DNA from: Viridibacillus sp050279675
GTDB taxonomy: Bacteria > Bacillota > Bacilli > Bacillales_A > Planococcaceae
NCBI RefSeq assembly: GCF_050279675.1
Contig: NZ_JBNNUK010000001.1
Coordinates: 310,001-374,000 of the forward strand
Reading direction: 5' to 3'
Length of the DNA stretch: 64,000 nt
The notes under the pieces were generated by a model. That model was not told the DNA's origin. It saw nothing but the letters and a program-made list of their open reading frames with translations, and searched no databases. Shown here piece by piece: positions 27,630 to 36,806 of the stretch (its first letter is position 1; each line of letters starts with the position of its first letter). The position numbers and the translations under genes were made by a program.

Positions 27630-27926
27630 TCATTGTTGTTTTGATATTAGCAAGGCTTGCACTAACTCTTTTACCTCATCGTATACAGTAATTTTGGTTT
27701 TTTTTACTTTCGGTTTTGCAACACTTTCAACAGGGGAACGTTCGATTACTTGCATACTAACAGCGAATTTAAAAATATCACGAAGTACTCTGTAATAATA
27801 GTAAATAGTCTCCCCAGACAACTTTCCTTTTTTACCATCCAAACGCATTCCATCTTCAGATAAATTACTCAAGAAATCGACTATATGTGCAGGCTTTACT
27901 TGTTCTATCCGAAGATACTTAAACAC
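27630..27926 (-). pseudogene. Phage integrase N-terminal fragment
   Basis: 98-aa open frame matching only the N-terminal core-binding (SAM-like) domain of a tyrosine recombinase: QVKPAHIVDFLSNLSEDG, LSGETIYYYYRVLRDIFKFA and VIERSPVESVAKPKVKKTK, after which the catalytic domain is absent. The usual beginning is also missing. It is one of several phage relics between here and the tRNA-Val gene at 30.5 kb. Confidence 0.75.
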
Positions 27927-27944
27927 TGGTATAATCCTTTCTTC

Positions 27945-28076
27945 AGCTGATCAAAACCCCGTATTGGATGCCGTTCGTTTGCGTGAGAGTGAAATACGAA
28001 TCAATCAAATACAGAATAGTAGTATTGATGGATTATTTGTTTATATCAGATATCTATTTAGGTCAAAACTCTTTTA
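27945..28076 (+). pseudogene. Phage-like coding remnant containing copy 1 of a short repeat
   Basis: The plus strand reads DQNPVLDAVRLRESEIRINQ then IQNSSIDGLFVYIRYLF and a stop, with no start. About 40 bases of it (27956-27996) recur at 28743-28783 with a few changes, where they read SPLLDGVRLCKSEIY. Both are probably pieces of the same decayed phage gene; the family is not recognised. Confidence 0.4.
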
Positions 28077-28184
28077 AAAATTAAATAATATTTTAGATAT
28101 TTTGTTTCTTAAAAAAGTCAAGTGTTTACATTTTAATAGTAAAATGGTAATTTATAAGTGTAATACAATTAAGGAGGAATTATT

Positions 28185-28619
28185 ATGAAAAAAAGTTTGT
28201 TATTAGCCCCAGTTATAGCGGTTGGAATATTTGCTGGAGTATCAGGTGAAGCATCAGCTAACGAAGTGAATCATAATACTAAAGAAGGTCTTCAAAAAGT
28301 AATTTCGTATAGTAGTGTATATGATAATGCACGACAACTTAAAAGTATGGAGTATGTATATGCATCAACAAGCCGCTATGACACTATTCACTACTACAAG
28401 TTTTATTACGATGGTAGTTCAGGATATGCTCCTTTTAATTTCCAATCAGAAGGAAACCATAAATTAAATATTCTAAATGGTAACTTGATTAGAGTGGCGA
28501 CAGAAAATAACAACACTGCAAGCAACTTAACTTATGGATGGAATTATGTAGAAGTAATACAAACAGCTGCAGGAAATGTACCTAATCAGCCATACAAATT
28601 TGCAATTGGTTGGGAATGA
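28185..28619 (+). CDS. Secreted protein of unknown function
   Basis: 144-aa protein with a clear Sec signal peptide (KKSLLLAPVIAVGIFAGVSG, likely cut after ASA at about residue 25) and a ~118-residue mature part rich in Tyr and Asn, including SSVYDNARQLKSMEYVYAST, YYKFYYDGSSGYAPFNF and YGWNYVEVIQTAAGN. No cysteines and no membrane anchor, so a small extracellular beta-rich protein is likely. AAGGAGGAATTATT precedes the ATG. It lies inside the decayed prophage interval yet is intact and followed by its own strong terminator, so it may be cargo or an independent gene. I do not recognise the family. Confidence 0.75.
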   Translation: MKKSLLLAPVIAVGIFAGVSGEASANEVNHNTKEGLQKVISYSSVYDNARQLKSMEYVYASTSRYDTIHYYKFYYDGSSGYAPFNFQSEGNHKLNILNGNLIRVATENNNTASNLTYGWNYVEVIQTAAGNVPNQPYKFAIGWE

Positions 28620-28670
28620 TATAAAGAATTACTTTAACTTTTAAAAGGTTAGGATATCTTTTAAGGTTTC

Positions 28671-28708
28671 AAAACACTGAATTTATACATAAATTCAGTG
28701 TTTTTTAT
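28671..28708 (+). terminator. Terminator after the secreted-protein gene
   Basis: AAAACACTGAATTTAT and ATAAATTCAGTGTTTT form a near-perfect hairpin followed by T's. Confidence 0.88.
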
Positions 28709-28742
28709 TTTTCAATGACACAAACAAATGCCTTGTTGGTAA

Positions 28743-28783
28743 GCCCCTTATTGGATGGCGTTCGTTTGTGTAAGAGTGAAATA
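28743..28783 (+). repeat. Copy 2 of the short phage-remnant repeat
   Basis: CCCCTTATTGGATGGCGTTC and its continuation match 27956-27996 at most positions, same orientation, about 787 bp apart. Everything between, including the secreted-protein gene, is bracketed by these copies. Confidence 0.6.
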
Positions 28784-28853
28784 TATCGATTATCAAATAT
28801 GTAATTTAATTGCTTCTTATGATTGCGTATAGTGGTTGTGGGAGGTGAATAAT

Positions 28854-29150
28854 TTGAGATACCAGATTGAAGTATTCAGTACTAATCCCGATCATGAAAA
28901 TACTAGTTTCAGTTTTATTAATCAGGAAAAAAGAAATAATGTATTGGGATTAGTTTCTGATAATTTCACAAAATTGAAGAGTGATGAAATAAAAGAAGAT
29001 TATGTAAGAGTGAGTGCTTATAATGAAAGTACAGATGGCCCAAATAGAGGGGTTGCTGCAATTGCTCAAGCAGATGCATTGAGATTATTTCCTCTAAAAG
29101 AATTCGATAAGATTAAAGCTTTTATTTATAAGAAGCTTATCGAAACATGA
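28854..29150 (+). CDS. Small hypothetical protein
   Basis: 98-aa cytoplasmic protein starting at a TTG directly after GGGAGGTGAATAA (an upstream ATG lacks a site). It begins LRYQIEVFSTNPDHENTSFS and includes KSDEIKEDYVRVSAYNE and NRGVAAIAQADALRLFPLKE. No domain recognised. It is intact, small and sits among phage remnants with its own terminator, so it may be a phage accessory or host gene. Confidence 0.55.
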   Translation: MRYQIEVFSTNPDHENTSFSFINQEKRNNVLGLVSDNFTKLKSDEIKEDYVRVSAYNESTDGPNRGVAAIAQADALRLFPLKEFDKIKAFIYKKLIET

Positions 29151-29160
29151 AGAAAGTATA

Positions 29161-29186
29161 AACGCCTTTTATAGGCGTTTTTTATT
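29161..29186 (+). terminator. Terminator after the 98-aa gene
   Basis: AACGCCT and AGGCGTT pair around TTTAT and are followed by a T-run. Confidence 0.85.
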
Positions 29187-29262
29187 TTTATCAAATTAAG
29201 CAACTAGCGATGACGAGGTGATACATAAATAATTGATTATTCGGAGGTGGTGTTATGAGAGA

Positions 29263-29993
29263 TGGCTAGACCGAGAAACCCCAAACGTGATGAAGCTTTT
29301 GAATTGTAGAAGAACAGTAATGGTGAAATGAAGCTAAAAGACATTGCTGAACAATTAGAGCTGTCTGATTCACAAATACGAAAGTGGAAGAATCAAGGTA
29401 AATGGGATGAACAATTGAATGGTAACGTTACTAAACAGAAATAATCAGAGAGAAAGACTAAAAAAAGCCATCTGTTACAGAAGATTTACCATTGAATGAA
29501 AATGGTGAGTTGACTGATAAATAGTGGCTTTTTTGTATGTACTACGCAAGACATATGAATGCTACAAAAGCATATCAGAAGGCTTTTGAGTGTGGTTATG
29601 ATACGGCTAACGCAAACGGAAGTCGCTTGCTTGTAAAGGCTAGTGTTAAGAAAGCTATTTTAGATTTAAAGAAACAGCGTGTAGAAAATGAATTGCTTCA
29701 TAAGAATGAAGTCTTGAAGAAGTATATAGACATTGCTTTTGCTGATATAGGCGACTTTGTAAAGCGCGGTGATTCTGGTTTTTCATTTTCAATTAAGCCG
29801 TTAGAAGAAATGGATACATCCATAATTAGTGAACTGAGCAATACGGAGAATGGTGTGAAGTTGAAACTTGCTGACAAAATGAAGGCGTTAGATTTCTTAG
29901 CGGAATACCCAGATTGACTTGATGACCGTCAGCTGAAACGGTTGCGGGAAGAAAAATTGAAGGCCGACATTGCTAAGGCTCATAGAACGAGAT
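29263..29993 (+). pseudogene. Decayed phage terminase small subunit
   Basis: Reading across breaks gives MARPRNPKRDEAFEL, a stop, then NGEMKLKDIAEQLELSDSQI and RKWKNQGKWDEQL (helix-turn-helix of TerS), a frameshift near 29445, SVTEDLPLNENGELTDK and a stop, YARHMNATKAYQKAFECGYD and onward, and after another stop LKRLREEKLKADIAKAHRTR. The longest open part is 29537-29917. At least three stops and one frameshift rule out function. Good evidence of a prophage that inserted here. Confidence 0.78.
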
Positions 29994-30002
29994 AAAAAGC
30001 AT

Positions 30003-30278
30003 ATGGATAACTTGAAAGCAAATTTTACTTTTAAAGCTTGGGTTGAAGAAGAGTTAAAAAAGTTAAACAGAGATCTAAGAGATGTGAGTCGAACATTAGG
30101 TATGCGTGGAATGAAGGTATTGGAAGGTACAAAAGATATTGATGAATATTTTGTTGCGTACACAGTTAAAACTAGAGGAAATGATAAAGAATTACGTTAC
30201 TCGAAAGTTGCTTTAAGGAATAAAGTAAATGAAGAAGTGAAAATGCGTTTGGGATTGGAATGTGATAAAGAGCGATAG
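30003..30278 (+). CDS. Small hypothetical protein, probably phage-derived
   Basis: 91-aa frame starting MDNLKANFTFKAWVEEELKK with KLNRDLRDVSRTLGMRGMKV and a basic C-terminal part. An alternative TTG start lies 11 codons upstream. No strong ribosome site and no recognised domain. It follows the terminase relic directly and may be a surviving phage gene or a remnant. Confidence 0.4.
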   Translation: MDNLKANFTFKAWVEEELKKLNRDLRDVSRTLGMRGMKVLEGTKDIDEYFVAYTVKTRGNDKELRYSKVALRNKVNEEVKMRLGLECDKER

Positions 30279-30410
30279 CTGATTAGTGGCCATCGTTCTT
30301 TTATTATAATTTTAATAAAAGAACAAAATGAGCTGATATAAATTAACGAAAACACTTAAAAAACATTAAGAAATTCAAATTTGTCGGCAGAATGGTCGGA
30401 AAGAAATAAA

Positions 30411-30448
30411 AAAAGACCCCCAGCAATACGTGCTGTTAAGGGGTCTTA
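30411..30448. terminator. Terminator downstream of tRNA-Val
   Basis: AAGACCCC and GGGGTCTT pair with an inner AGCA / TGCT stem. On the minus strand it lies 50 bases beyond the tRNA 3' end; the plus-strand side also has a T tail. Confidence 0.7.
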
Positions 30449-30497
30449 TTCATGAAAACCGTTGATATAAATGGCTTCACGCTGTGTTTTATAACTA

Positions 30498-30570
30498 TGA
30501 TTCCTACTGGGCTCGAACCAGCGACCTCCACCCTGTCAAGGTGGCGCTCTCCCAGCTGAGCTAAGGAATC
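30498..30570 (-). tRNA. tRNA-Val (anticodon GAC)
   Basis: On the minus strand the cloverleaf is complete: acceptor GATTCCT / AGGAATC plus discriminator A, D-arm GCTCAGCTGGGAGAGC, anticodon stem CCACC / GGTGG with loop TTGACAG (anticodon GAC, Val), T-arm with GGTTCGAGCCC. The CCA end is not encoded. Phage remnants lie immediately beyond its 3' end, a common prophage integration position. Confidence 0.93.
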
Positions 30571-30666
30571 GGGAGAAATTCTAATTCTAAAATTTATGTA
30601 AGAATTACTTAATATCATAAGATGGCATACAGTAAAAGTCAATCATTGTTTTCAACAATAAAATAG

Positions 30667-30706
30667 AAAAGGCCGGTTTGGTCAATATAACCAAACTAGC
30701 CCTTTT
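30667..30706 (-). terminator. Terminator at the end of the YhgE gene
   Basis: AAAAGGccgGTTTGGT and ACCAAACtagCCCTTTT pair around CAATATA; the arm begins at the stop codon of the minus-strand gene and ends in a T-run in that direction. Confidence 0.75.
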
Positions 30707-32875
30707 TTAATGAAATAACCCTGATTTTCTGGATTTAAGTAGCATACGTGACGTGATGACATTTAATCGTTTTTTGAGGATGGCGCCGAATAACAGAAAA
30801 ACTATGAGAACTATGCCAAGTACTATGACCTCCATAAATATTTTATTCCAAATGATTCCACCTATCGCTTCTCGAGCCATGCCTATAGCGTATGTGAAAG
30901 GTAAGAATGGGTTAATCACCTGGAAGAACTTTGGTAGTAAAACAACTGGATAAGTACCGCCAGAGCCTGCTAGCTGAAGTACAAGGAGCACGATTGCAAG
31001 TGCTTTTCCGACATCTCCGAATACAGATACTAAAGTGTAGACTATGCTCATAAATACGAGACTGATGAATAGGCAAAATAGGACGAACCATACTGGATTA
31101 TGGGCAGGTACTTTAAGGATGAAAAGGTCACCCATAGTAATGATTAGTGTTTGGAGTAGGCCAATGGTCCAAAATGTAAGTAGTTTCCCAAAATATACTT
31201 GTCGAGTGGTGAAATCTTCTTCATTCTTCGCTCCGACTGAAAGTAGAGAAATTAAAAGTAAGCAACCAACCCAAATGGATAAAACAGTATAGAAAGGTGT
31301 CATACCTGTTCCGTAATTTTTGATTGGGAAGAGGGCATTTTCATTTAGCTTAATAGGCTGTTCAAAGAATGATTTCTCCGCATTTGGATCGTTGATAAGT
31401 AATTGAATGACGCTATTTAAATCTGTTTCTTTTTCGAAGTCCCGGATTTTGTTAGCAAGTTCTTTAACCTTGGTATTCAAATAAGGATATTGACCGAGCG
31501 CTGTATTGAGACCAGATTTCGCCTCTGTGATGTAGCCATCAGTATTATTAATGATACGCACAATTTCAGGCAATTGGGTTTGGATTATAGTCAACTTATC
31601 CTTTGCAGTAGATAACGTATTTTGAGCATCATTAATAGCTTTAAAAACAGTTGGTTCAATAGATTGTGCATATTCTTTGATAAAGCTGTCGAGCTCAACA
31701 GAAGTGTTTTGTGCAATAGCCTGCAATGAGTTGATGGCATCAACAACCTCTTGTTCTTTACCAGCAAGTACTTCGTTAACATTACGTGCATTTGTTTGTG
31801 CTTCTACTAATAAAGCTTTTAAATCTTTTGTACGGTCAATTGCTGATGAGAGTAGTTGTGATTGATCTTGAATGTTATTTTTATCGTTGAATTGCTTTAA
31901 ATCTGCCAATGTTTGTTCAATGTTAGATACTTTATCAATAGCAGACGTAACCTGATTGTCTAACGTTTTTTTTGCTTTATTTACCTCAGTAAAATCGATC
32001 TTTGTATTTTGTAGTTGTTTTAACAATGTATTTGCATCAGTTGAAATTTTCTGGACTGTTTGTAGATCTTCTTTAATTTTCGGACTCATATCATTGAGGC
32101 GACCTTCTGCTTGTGCCAAGAAGGTTAATGTGTTTTCAATTGTATTTAGTCCATCTTCTGTTAGTTTTTTTACTTGTGGAATTTCATTTTTAGCATCACC
32201 AATTAAAGAGCTTGCAGAATTGGCATCTTTTTGAGCTTTCCTCAATTCTGTATGAATGCCCGGCAAATCTTTTTCTAATGTAAAAATATAATTTTTGAAT
32301 TTTTCGATATCAGGTAAGTTGGTTTGCATTTCTATTCCAATTCGATTGAACATCTCAAAGATTGTACCGTTTACTGTACCAATAAATTTACTACTCATTT
32401 CTTCAGCAAGTACACTCGCACCTCCGCTTGTAATTTTTGGAGCAATTGAGTTGATTTTTTCGTTAACAAAATATTCTATTTCAGCTTTTCGTGGCTTACC
32501 TGAAACAACTGTAGCGAGTTCTTTAGAGAAATTCTCCGGAATAATGATTACCGCAAAAAAATCACCGTTTCGAACTTTCTCCATTGCTGTTTTACGATTT
32601 GTAAATTGCCAATCCATATCATGATTTTTATGTAACGTTGCAACTAGCTCTTCTCCAGCATTAATATGTTGGCTTTGTATCTTTGCACCACTATCTTCAT
32701 TCACAATACCGACGGGCATTTGAGAGGTTTTCGCATAAGGATCCCATGAAGCTGCAATATTAAACCATGCATATAATGAAGGTAAAATAATAAGCCCGCC
32801 TAATAATACCGCGGCTACCCAGTTAGAGAAAATACTTTTAATGTCCCTCTTATAAATTTCCCAAATATTTTTCAT
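30707..32875 (-). CDS. YhgE/Pip family membrane protein (ABC-2 type)
   Basis: 722-aa member of the YhgE/Pip family, named for the lactococcal phage infection protein and resembling ESX-linked membrane proteins. One N-terminal helix (about 18-38, VAAVLLGGLIILPSLYAWFN), a long extracellular domain from ~40 to ~535 with extended coiled-coil (for example LKQFNDKNNIQDQSQLLSSA), then five to six C-terminal helices of ABC-2 permease type, including LLVLQLAGSGGTYPVVLLPK. The start has an AGGAGGACTG site. Function is uncertain; in bacteria it acts as phage receptor or in export of specialised substrates. Terminators on both sides suggest a single-gene unit. Confidence 0.87.
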   Translation of the reverse strand: MKNIWEIYKRDIKSIFSNWVAAVLLGGLIILPSLYAWFNIAASWDPYAKTSQMPVGIVNEDSGAKIQSQHINAGEELVATLHKNHDMDWQFTNRKTAMEKVRNGDFFAVIIIPENFSKELATVVSGKPRKAEIEYFVNEKINSIAPKITSGGASVLAEEMSSKFIGTVNGTIFEMFNRIGIEMQTNLPDIEKFKNYIFTLEKDLPGIHTELRKAQKDANSASSLIGDAKNEIPQVKKLTEDGLNTIENTLTFLAQAEGRLNDMSPKIKEDLQTVQKISTDANTLLKQLQNTKIDFTEVNKAKKTLDNQVTSAIDKVSNIEQTLADLKQFNDKNNIQDQSQLLSSAIDRTKDLKALLVEAQTNARNVNEVLAGKEQEVVDAINSLQAIAQNTSVELDSFIKEYAQSIEPTVFKAINDAQNTLSTAKDKLTIIQTQLPEIVRIINNTDGYITEAKSGLNTALGQYPYLNTKVKELANKIRDFEKETDLNSVIQLLINDPNAEKSFFEQPIKLNENALFPIKNYGTGMTPFYTVLSIWVGCLLLISLLSVGAKNEEDFTTRQVYFGKLLTFWTIGLLQTLIITMGDLFILKVPAHNPVWFVLFCLFISLVFMSIVYTLVSVFGDVGKALAIVLLVLQLAGSGGTYPVVLLPKFFQVINPFLPFTYAIGMAREAIGGIIWNKIFMEVIVLGIVLIVFLLFGAILKKRLNVITSRMLLKSRKSGLFH

Positions 32876-33200
32876 GACAGTCCTCCTGTGTTAAAAAAGA
32901 AAAAGATTAAGAATAATAACTCTTTATAATTGCATACCCCTTTTGAAAAGGTTGTAGCGATGAATTTGAAAATATATATAGTTTTTTTGTTTAAAATAGG
33001 GAATAAAAAACCGGGAGTTAAGCGTGATTTGATAAAAAATGAAATTTTGTGGAGGATACGGCGAGGTAGTAAATAGATTCGATTTGAATTAAATGGTAAA
33101 ATGTGATAAATAGATGACTATACCAATTACAGTTTGGGTAGGCTATTATTATACATACGTTAATAATGCTTTTATCCAATGGTTAAAGAAAAATATATAA

Positions 33201-33235
33201 AGTAGGAGCTGTCCTTTTTAAGTAGACAGCTCACT
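33201..33235. other. Hairpin downstream of the small 50-aa gene
   Basis: GAGCTGTC and GACAGCTC pair perfectly around an 11-base loop. It lies just past the stop of the minus-strand small gene, but no clear T-run follows, so a terminator role is only possible. The rest of 32876-33200 holds nothing I can support. Confidence 0.4.
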
Positions 33236-33249
33236 TTGCTACATTTCAT

Positions 33250-33402
33250 TCAAGATGGCTGTTCATTTTCTTCCGATGCTGTATCATTGTACTGAAAGAA
33301 TAAAAAAGATTCGTCCTCTAATTCCTCTTGTTTTTGCGGATGTATGCCATGTGCTAATGGCCCTGTGAAAATTGATTCCCACCATGTTTCTGTTTTCAAC
33401 AT
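33250..33402 (-). CDS. Small acidic protein, 50 aa
   Basis: Short gene easily missed in gene calling. The ATG follows AAAGGGGGAATGTTAC, a strong ribosome site, and the frame reads MLKTETWWESIFTGPLAHGI, HPQKQEELEDESFLFFQYND and TASEENEQPS. It is acidic, without membrane helix, signal peptide or cysteines. No family recognised. It is divergent from the aldehyde dehydrogenase gene and precedes a perfect hairpin, which supports a real short transcript. Conservation in relatives would decide it. Confidence 0.5.
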   Translation of the reverse strand: MLKTETWWESIFTGPLAHGIHPQKQEELEDESFLFFQYNDTASEENEQPS

Positions 33403-33592
33403 GTAACATTCCCCCTTTTAGAAGTCTTCAACATTTGACAGCAACCTTCTTGAAAATGGTACAATTTGAGTCAGATAAGGCTCTTTTTCTTATGAAATTA
33501 TGTAACACTTTTATTATGGATAAATCACGATGTATTTATGCAAGCTTATGAACAAAATTCGATAATTATTTCGATAAATTGGAGGTTTTTTA

Positions 33593-34984
33593 ATGGCGAA
33601 TTTTAATGCCCACGATGTAGAAGCAATGATTGCAGCACAACGGAAATTTTACTTATCAGGCGCTACAAAAAGCTTGTCATTCCGTAAAGAACAATTAAAA
33701 AAATTAAAAGTTGCAATCGTCGGTCATGAGAAGGAAATTCTACAAGCACTGCACAAAGATTTAAGAAAAAGTGAATTCGAAGCGTATTCCACTGAAGTAG
33801 GGATTGTGTTAGATAGTATTAGCTATATGCAGAAGTATTTAGAAGAATGGTTACAGCCAGTTACTGTGCCAACGCCACTACATTTTCAACCAGGGAAAAG
33901 TTTTATTGTCCGAGAGCCGTATGGGACTGTACTTATTATTGGACCATTCAATTATCCATTCCAATTAGTAATGGAACCTTTAATTGGGGCAATTATCGGT
34001 GGCAATACAGCGATTGTAAAACCTTCTGAATCATCTTTACATACTGCTGAAATTATAAAAAAAATAATTCAAGAAACGTTCCAGGAAAATTACGTGCGTA
34101 TAGTGGAAGGAGAGAAGGAAGAAACAACTGCTTTGATACATGCTTCGTTTGATTATATTTTCTTTACTGGAAGTGTAGCTGTTGGGAAAATCATTGCGAA
34201 AGCTGCAGCAGAACGCTTAACGCCACATACGCTTGAACTTGGTGGGAAAAGTCCTGCGATTGTTGACCAAACAGCAAATTTAGAAGTTGCTGTAAAGCGT
34301 ATTGCATGGGGGAAATTTACGAATGCTGGTCAAACATGTGTCGCTCCGGATTATATATTAGTGCATGAGTCAGTGAAAGTACCTTTTATCCGTATTCTGA
34401 AAAAGACTCTCCAAAAGTTTTATGGCAAAGATGCACAAGATAGCCCGGATTATGGTCGCATTATTAATGAGCGTCAATTTGACCGCTTGCAGAGTATATT
34501 AGATCGAGAGCAGAGCCAAGTATTATTTGGTGGTAACTATGATCGTGATGATTTATATATGGAGCCAACTGTCCTACAAAATATTACGTGGAATAGCCCT
34601 TCTATGGAAGATGAACTATTTGGACCAATTCTACCGATTATTGTTTATGATGATTTGCGTGTAGCAATTCATCAAATTCGACAATATCCGAAACCACTAG
34701 CGGCATACTTTTTCTCTGAAACAGAGAAAGCCATTCAATATTTCCTTGATGAAGTACCGTTTGGTGGTGGCTGTGTAAATGATACAATAACTCATGTAGC
34801 AAGTGTGTATTTACCATTTGGTGGTGTAGGCAATTCAGGCGTTAATGCTTATCATGGTAAGGCAAGCTTTGAATGCTTTACACATCCAAAATCTATTTTG
34901 AAAAAGTCAACGAAGCTGGCAAATAATTTATTATTCCCGCCGTATAAACAGAAGGTGAAATTAGTAAAAACCATTTTAAGATAG
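33593..34984 (+). CDS. Aldehyde dehydrogenase (class 3/YwdH-like)
   Basis: 463-aa NAD(P)+-dependent aldehyde dehydrogenase of the short class-3 type without the usual N-terminal extension. NAD-binding FNYPFQLVMEPLIGAIIGGN (about 118-137) and FFTGSVAVGK, catalytic Glu in LELGGKSPAIV (about 219-229), catalytic Cys in NAGQTCVAPDY (about 247-257) and the C-terminal FGGVGNSGVNAYHGKASFEC all present. The C-terminus PPYKQKVKLVKTILR may associate with the membrane, as in fatty-aldehyde enzymes (inference). ATG after GGAGG. Likely role: oxidation of long-chain or aromatic aldehydes. Intergenic terminator follows, so monocistronic. Confidence 0.9.
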   Translation: MANFNAHDVEAMIAAQRKFYLSGATKSLSFRKEQLKKLKVAIVGHEKEILQALHKDLRKSEFEAYSTEVGIVLDSISYMQKYLEEWLQPVTVPTPLHFQPGKSFIVREPYGTVLIIGPFNYPFQLVMEPLIGAIIGGNTAIVKPSESSLHTAEIIKKIIQETFQENYVRIVEGEKEETTALIHASFDYIFFTGSVAVGKIIAKAAAERLTPHTLELGGKSPAIVDQTANLEVAVKRIAWGKFTNAGQTCVAPDYILVHESVKVPFIRILKKTLQKFYGKDAQDSPDYGRIINERQFDRLQSILDREQSQVLFGGNYDRDDLYMEPTVLQNITWNSPSMEDELFGPILPIIVYDDLRVAIHQIRQYPKPLAAYFFSETEKAIQYFLDEVPFGGGCVNDTITHVASVYLPFGGVGNSGVNAYHGKASFECFTHPKSILKKSTKLANNLLFPPYKQKVKLVKTILR

Positions 34985-35074
34985 GTTTTCTTATCTTTTC
35001 TGTAAAGATTGAGAGTATTAAAACTCAGCGTGACTGTATTCTGTTTGTTCTATTAGTGAAATTAATTGATAAAA

Positions 35075-35120
35075 GAAACAGCATTTCTAAAGTCTTATAA
35101 ACAATAGAAATGCTGTTTTA
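35075..35120. terminator. Bidirectional terminator between convergent genes
   Basis: AAACAGCATTTCTA and TAGAAATGCTGTTT pair around a 15-base loop with T/A tails on both strands, between the dehydrogenase and histidine kinase genes. Confidence 0.82.
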
Positions 35121-35126
35121 TGTAAA

Positions 35127-36704
35127 TTAAACGTCAACGCAAGGCAGCTTAATCGTAATACTAGTACCTTTACCGTATTCACTATCAATTGTAATTTGAC
35201 CTTCGTGTTCTTGAATAATTTTCTCTGTAATCATCATTCCAAGACCAGTACCTTCTTCTTTTGTCGTATAAAAGGGTTTGAAAATATGTTCAACAACTTC
35301 TTTTTCCATGCCACCCCCATCGTCAGTAAAACTGATACTACAAAATTGTTTGGCTGTTTTTTCAATAGTAACGCTAATGGTACCTTCTTTTTCAATCGCT
35401 TCTACTGCATTTTTAATAATATTAATAAAAACTTGTTTAATTTGGTTGGCGTCACCTTTGATCATCATATTATTGGTGTTCCAATTTTGAATGAGTTCAA
35501 TGTTTTTTAATTGTAATTCAGGCTGATATAAAGTCAGAGTATCTGAGATGATTTTATCGATTTGGAATACTTTTGGTTGCATAGCATGAGGTTTTGAAAG
35601 AACTAAAAACTCACTTATAATTAAGTTAATGCGATCAATTTCTTCATCAATTAAATTTAAATAAAATGCATATGGTGAATTTTTATCGTTATTCATCATT
35701 TGGACAAAACCAGAAATAACAGTTAGTGGATTACGTACTTCGTGTGCGACACCTGCAGCTATTTCTCCTATCGCCTTTAACTTTTCCGATTGAATGATTA
35801 GTTTTTCAGCTTCTTTTTTATATGAAATATCACGCGTAATAACTGATGTAGCTATAATTTTGCCATTATAATCAAAAATAGGAGATAACGTCATTTGTGC
35901 ATCGAAATAAGTGCCGTCTTTTCTCATATCTTTTGATTCAAGCATATCGAAGCTCCCACCATTCAATAAGTGTTTGCATCGTTCTTTTGCTAAGTTTATA
36001 TACTCTGGAGCTACTAAAGGAACAGCTTTTCCAATACATTCTCTCTTTTTCCATCCATAGAGTTTTTCGAATGCTGGATTAACCGCAATGATTTTATTCT
36101 CTAAATCAAAAACAGCTATACTGTCTTTTGCATTTTCAAAAAATAAATTTAAATAAGCTTCCTTTGATAAGAATGCCTTCTCTAAGTAGTTTGAATGGTT
36201 CTCCATCTTCTTCCAAGAATTATTGATATAAACTGTTTGCATAAAACCGATTATAGCAACAGTAAATAAGATTATAGTAAAAAGAGCAATATCTGTTTCA
36301 GTTATAGAATTACGGAAAATTGTGTAGCGATATTCTATTAGAAAAACAAGCTGAATGATAGTAACAATAAACATCGATAAATTAATCCAAAGTGATTGAT
36401 ATATAGCTAGTAAAAAAAGTAGTAGAATAAGAAATACTAAGAGATAAATATAATTAGTTTGCATTATTAATAAAATAATGGAACCATTCAATCCGATAAT
36501 TAATAATATCTTCATTACATATTCATTTATATGCAGTGCCGAACAAATAAGCAAAATGGCACAATAAATGCTTGCCGTAAGGGGGAAAGGTACATCATAA
36601 TTTATCAAATGGATGCTACTAATAATGGCGTGAATAATGATCCCAGTTGTAAATAAAAACAGTACAAATTGATTTCTTTTACGTAAAATAGTAGAGTGCT
36701 TCAT
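35127..36704 (-). CDS. Membrane PAS-domain sensor histidine kinase (sporulation-kinase-like)
   Basis: 525-aa kinase. The first ~170 residues hold about six membrane helices. A PAS domain follows (FENAKDSIAVFDLENKII, then NPAFEKLYGWKKRECIGK, about 188-300 with the PAC part). The HisKA H-box is EIAAGVAHEVRNPLTVISG (about 310-328), the ATPase domain has the N-box QIKQVFINIIKNAVEA, G1 DDGGGM and G2 GTGLGMMI. The layout matches KinB/KinD/KinE-like kinases feeding the sporulation phosphorelay; no response regulator is adjacent, which fits an orphan phosphorelay kinase. The activating signal is unknown. Divergent from the M42 peptidase gene. Confidence 0.87.
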   Translation of the reverse strand: MKHSTILRKRNQFVLFLFTTGIIIHAIISSIHLINYDVPFPLTASIYCAILLICSALHINEYVMKILLIIGLNGSIILLIMQTNYIYLLVFLILLLFLLAIYQSLWINLSMFIVTIIQLVFLIEYRYTIFRNSITETDIALFTIILFTVAIIGFMQTVYINNSWKKMENHSNYLEKAFLSKEAYLNLFFENAKDSIAVFDLENKIIAVNPAFEKLYGWKKRECIGKAVPLVAPEYINLAKERCKHLLNGGSFDMLESKDMRKDGTYFDAQMTLSPIFDYNGKIIATSVITRDISYKKEAEKLIIQSEKLKAIGEIAAGVAHEVRNPLTVISGFVQMMNNDKNSPYAFYLNLIDEEIDRINLIISEFLVLSKPHAMQPKVFQIDKIISDTLTLYQPELQLKNIELIQNWNTNNMMIKGDANQIKQVFINIIKNAVEAIEKEGTISVTIEKTAKQFCSISFTDDGGGMEKEVVEHIFKPFYTTKEEGTGLGMMITEKIIQEHEGQITIDSEYGKGTSITIKLPCVDV

Positions 36705-36806
36705 AAAGACACCTCGAATTTGGTTATAATACCATCATACATGATTTAACGTTGTCGTAAAATGTCATATTTTGATATGATGAAAAGAATAAGGGAGGCT
36801 TTCAAT

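Noticed and set aside
30436..30642. 68-codon minus-strand frame
   Set aside because: Runs through the tRNA-Val gene.
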